Shown here: piece after piece, positions 8,593 through 9,491 of the stretch
Numbering within the stretch: the stretch's first letter is position 1
How the letters are laid out: every line of letters starts with the position of its first letter
Assembly (NCBI GenBank): GCA_017441965.1
Contig: JAFSBF010000110.1
Span: 1 to 9,491, forward strand
DNA length: 9,491 nt
DNA from: Clostridia bacterium
GTDB lineage: Bacteria > Bacillota > Clostridia > UMGS1883
Reading direction: 5' to 3'
Translations under genes and position numbers: made by a program
Notes under the pieces: model-generated
The model's input: the letters and a program-made list of their open reading frames with translations, nothing else
What the model was told of the DNA's origin: nothing
Databases searched by the model: none

Positions 8593-9491
8593 CAGAGCCA
8601 CTCCACAGGGCGGCAGCTTGTGATGCCGAAATGATACAAAATAGCATCGGTAATTCTTCTTGATGCGTTTCCGTCGCCATAGGGATTTACCGCAACACTC
8701 ATTCTGTGATATTCGTTTTCGTCTGTAAGAAGCTGTGATGTGAGTGAATATATAATATCCTCTTCAGTTCCTGCAATTTTTACTGTGCCTGCCTCTGCAG
8801 CCTCGGGACGCTCTGTTTCGCCCCTCAAAACGAGGACAGGTTTACCAAGTGCAGGAGCCTCCTCCTGAAGTCCGCCTGAGTCTGTAAGGATAAGATGTGC
8901 CTTGTTCATTGCATTGTGAAGAACATCAACATCAAGTGGGTCTACAAGGTGAACGCGCGGAATATTACCGAGGATAGAAAACGCAACCTCACGCACGGCA
9001 GGGTTAAGGTGTACGGGGTATATAAGCTCAACATCAGGGAAGTCGCGCACTATGCGTGCAACAGCCCGACAAATATTTTCAAGCGGTGCACCTAAGTTTT
9101 CCCTGCGGTGTGCTGTCATAAGTATAACTCGCTTTGATAAATCTATTCCTTCAATGGGAGTTCCTGCAAAGGAGAAATCACGCTTGATGGTAGTTTTGAA
9201 GGCGTCAATAACAGTATTTCCCGTTACAAAAATTGTGTCAGGGTTAACACCCTCATTTATAAGGTTAGCCCTGTTGTTTTTTGTAGGAGAGAAGTGAAGG
9301 TCTGAAATAACACCTGTAAGTCTGCGGTTTATTTCTTCGGGAAAGGGGAAGTATTTGTCATACGTACGAAGACCTGCCTCAACGTGACCTACCTTTACCT
9401 GATTATAATATGCGGCAAGACTTCCTGCAAAGGTTGTAGATGTATCGCCGTGAACGAGTACAAGGTCAGGCTTTTCCTGACGGAAAACCTC
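8592..9491 (-). CDS. wecB: UDP-N-acetylglucosamine 2-epimerase, C-terminal 299 residues
   Basis: The non-hydrolysing enzyme interconverts UDP-GlcNAc and UDP-ManNAc, used for cell-wall teichoic acids and other surface sugars. The start lies beyond the window, and about 80 N-terminal residues are missing by comparison with the usual length. The frame is open to the right edge. Visible motifs in order are VHGDTSTT, GHVEAGLRT, PFPEEINRRLT, VTGNTVIDA, TAHRREN, LTDSGGLQEEAPALGKPVL and RGETERPEA. The Asp of HGD, the Glu of HVEAG, the second Glu of PFPEE or its neighbour, and the His of TAHRREN match the catalytic set of Escherichia coli WecB (Asp95, Glu117, Glu131, His213). The Asp-to-Glu spacing of 22 is identical. 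In B. subtilis the homologue mnaA also lies just before atpI. Its stop overlaps the next start, so it probably shares a transcript with the synthase. Confidence 0.97.
   Translation of the reverse strand, partial: EVFRQEKPDLVLVHGDTSTTFAGSLAAYYNQVKVGHVEAGLRTYDKYFPFPEEINRRLTGVISDLHFSPTKNNRANLINEGVNPDTIFVTGNTVIDAFKTTIKRDFSFAGTPIEGIDLSKRVILMTAHRRENLGAPLENICRAVARIVRDFPDVELIYPVHLNPAVREVAFSILGNIPRVHLVDPLDVDVLHNAMNKAHLILTDSGGLQEEAPALGKPVLVLRGETERPEAAEAGTVKIAGTEEDIIYSLTSQLLTDENEYHRMSVAVNPYGDGNASRRITDAILYHFGITSCRPVEWL

Noticed and set aside
8592..9491. Promoter for the ATP synthase genes inside wecB
   Set aside because: I saw no -35/-10 pair with proper spacing that stood out; the stop/start overlap with atpZ favours co-transcription from a promoter outside the window.

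Overview
The window is almost entirely one leftward (minus-strand) F1Fo ATP synthase operon in canonical bacterial order. Reading in the direction of transcription, the genes are the 3' part of wecB/mnaA (UDP-GlcNAc 2-epimerase, cut by the right edge), atpZ, atpI, atpB (a), atpE (c), atpF (b), atpH (delta), atpA (alpha), atpG (gamma), atpD (beta), atpC (epsilon), and an uncharacterised single-pass membrane protein 4 bp after atpC. A second minus-strand gene, cut by the left edge, looks like a DUF6873-type protein. The organism is most likely an anaerobic member of the Clostridia (Firmicutes). Support comes from the AT-leaning sequence, strong AGGAGG-type ribosome sites, a 2-epimerase gene next to atpI (also seen in Bacillus subtilis), a c subunit very close to the Na+-translocating type of anaerobes, and membrane proteins of clostridial style.

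Region by region: 1-383 holds the start of the DUF6873-like gene. 384-702 has no protein gene. It holds a perfect 16-bp hairpin (422-456) that fits a terminator for leftward transcription, and a compact, convincing structured RNA element of about 213 nt (476-688) that reads rightward and ends in seven T residues. 703-1377 is the uncharacterised membrane protein, 1382-3185 are atpC and atpD, and 3186-3418 is an unusually long gap inside the operon. That gap is filled with two blocks of 7-bp tandem repeats, several hairpins and a 10-bp direct repeat at its edges. 3419-8592 carries atpG to atpZ, tightly packed, often with 4-nt stop/start overlaps (GTGA, TTGA, ATGA). GC-rich hairpins follow the atpE and atpH stop codons. 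8592-9491 is wecB.

The products make one complete rotary enzyme. a, b and c form the membrane motor. Alpha, beta, gamma, delta and epsilon form the catalytic head and stalk. AtpI and AtpZ are accessory membrane proteins linked to c-ring assembly and divalent cations. The c subunit carries the full Na+-ligand signature (Gln30, Val61, Glu63, Ser64, Thr65, Tyr68), so the enzyme is predicted to couple to Na+. The parts most deserving a second look are the structured RNA (possibly a raiA-type RNA), the heptamer-repeat element between atpG and atpD, and the extra membrane protein at the end of the operon.
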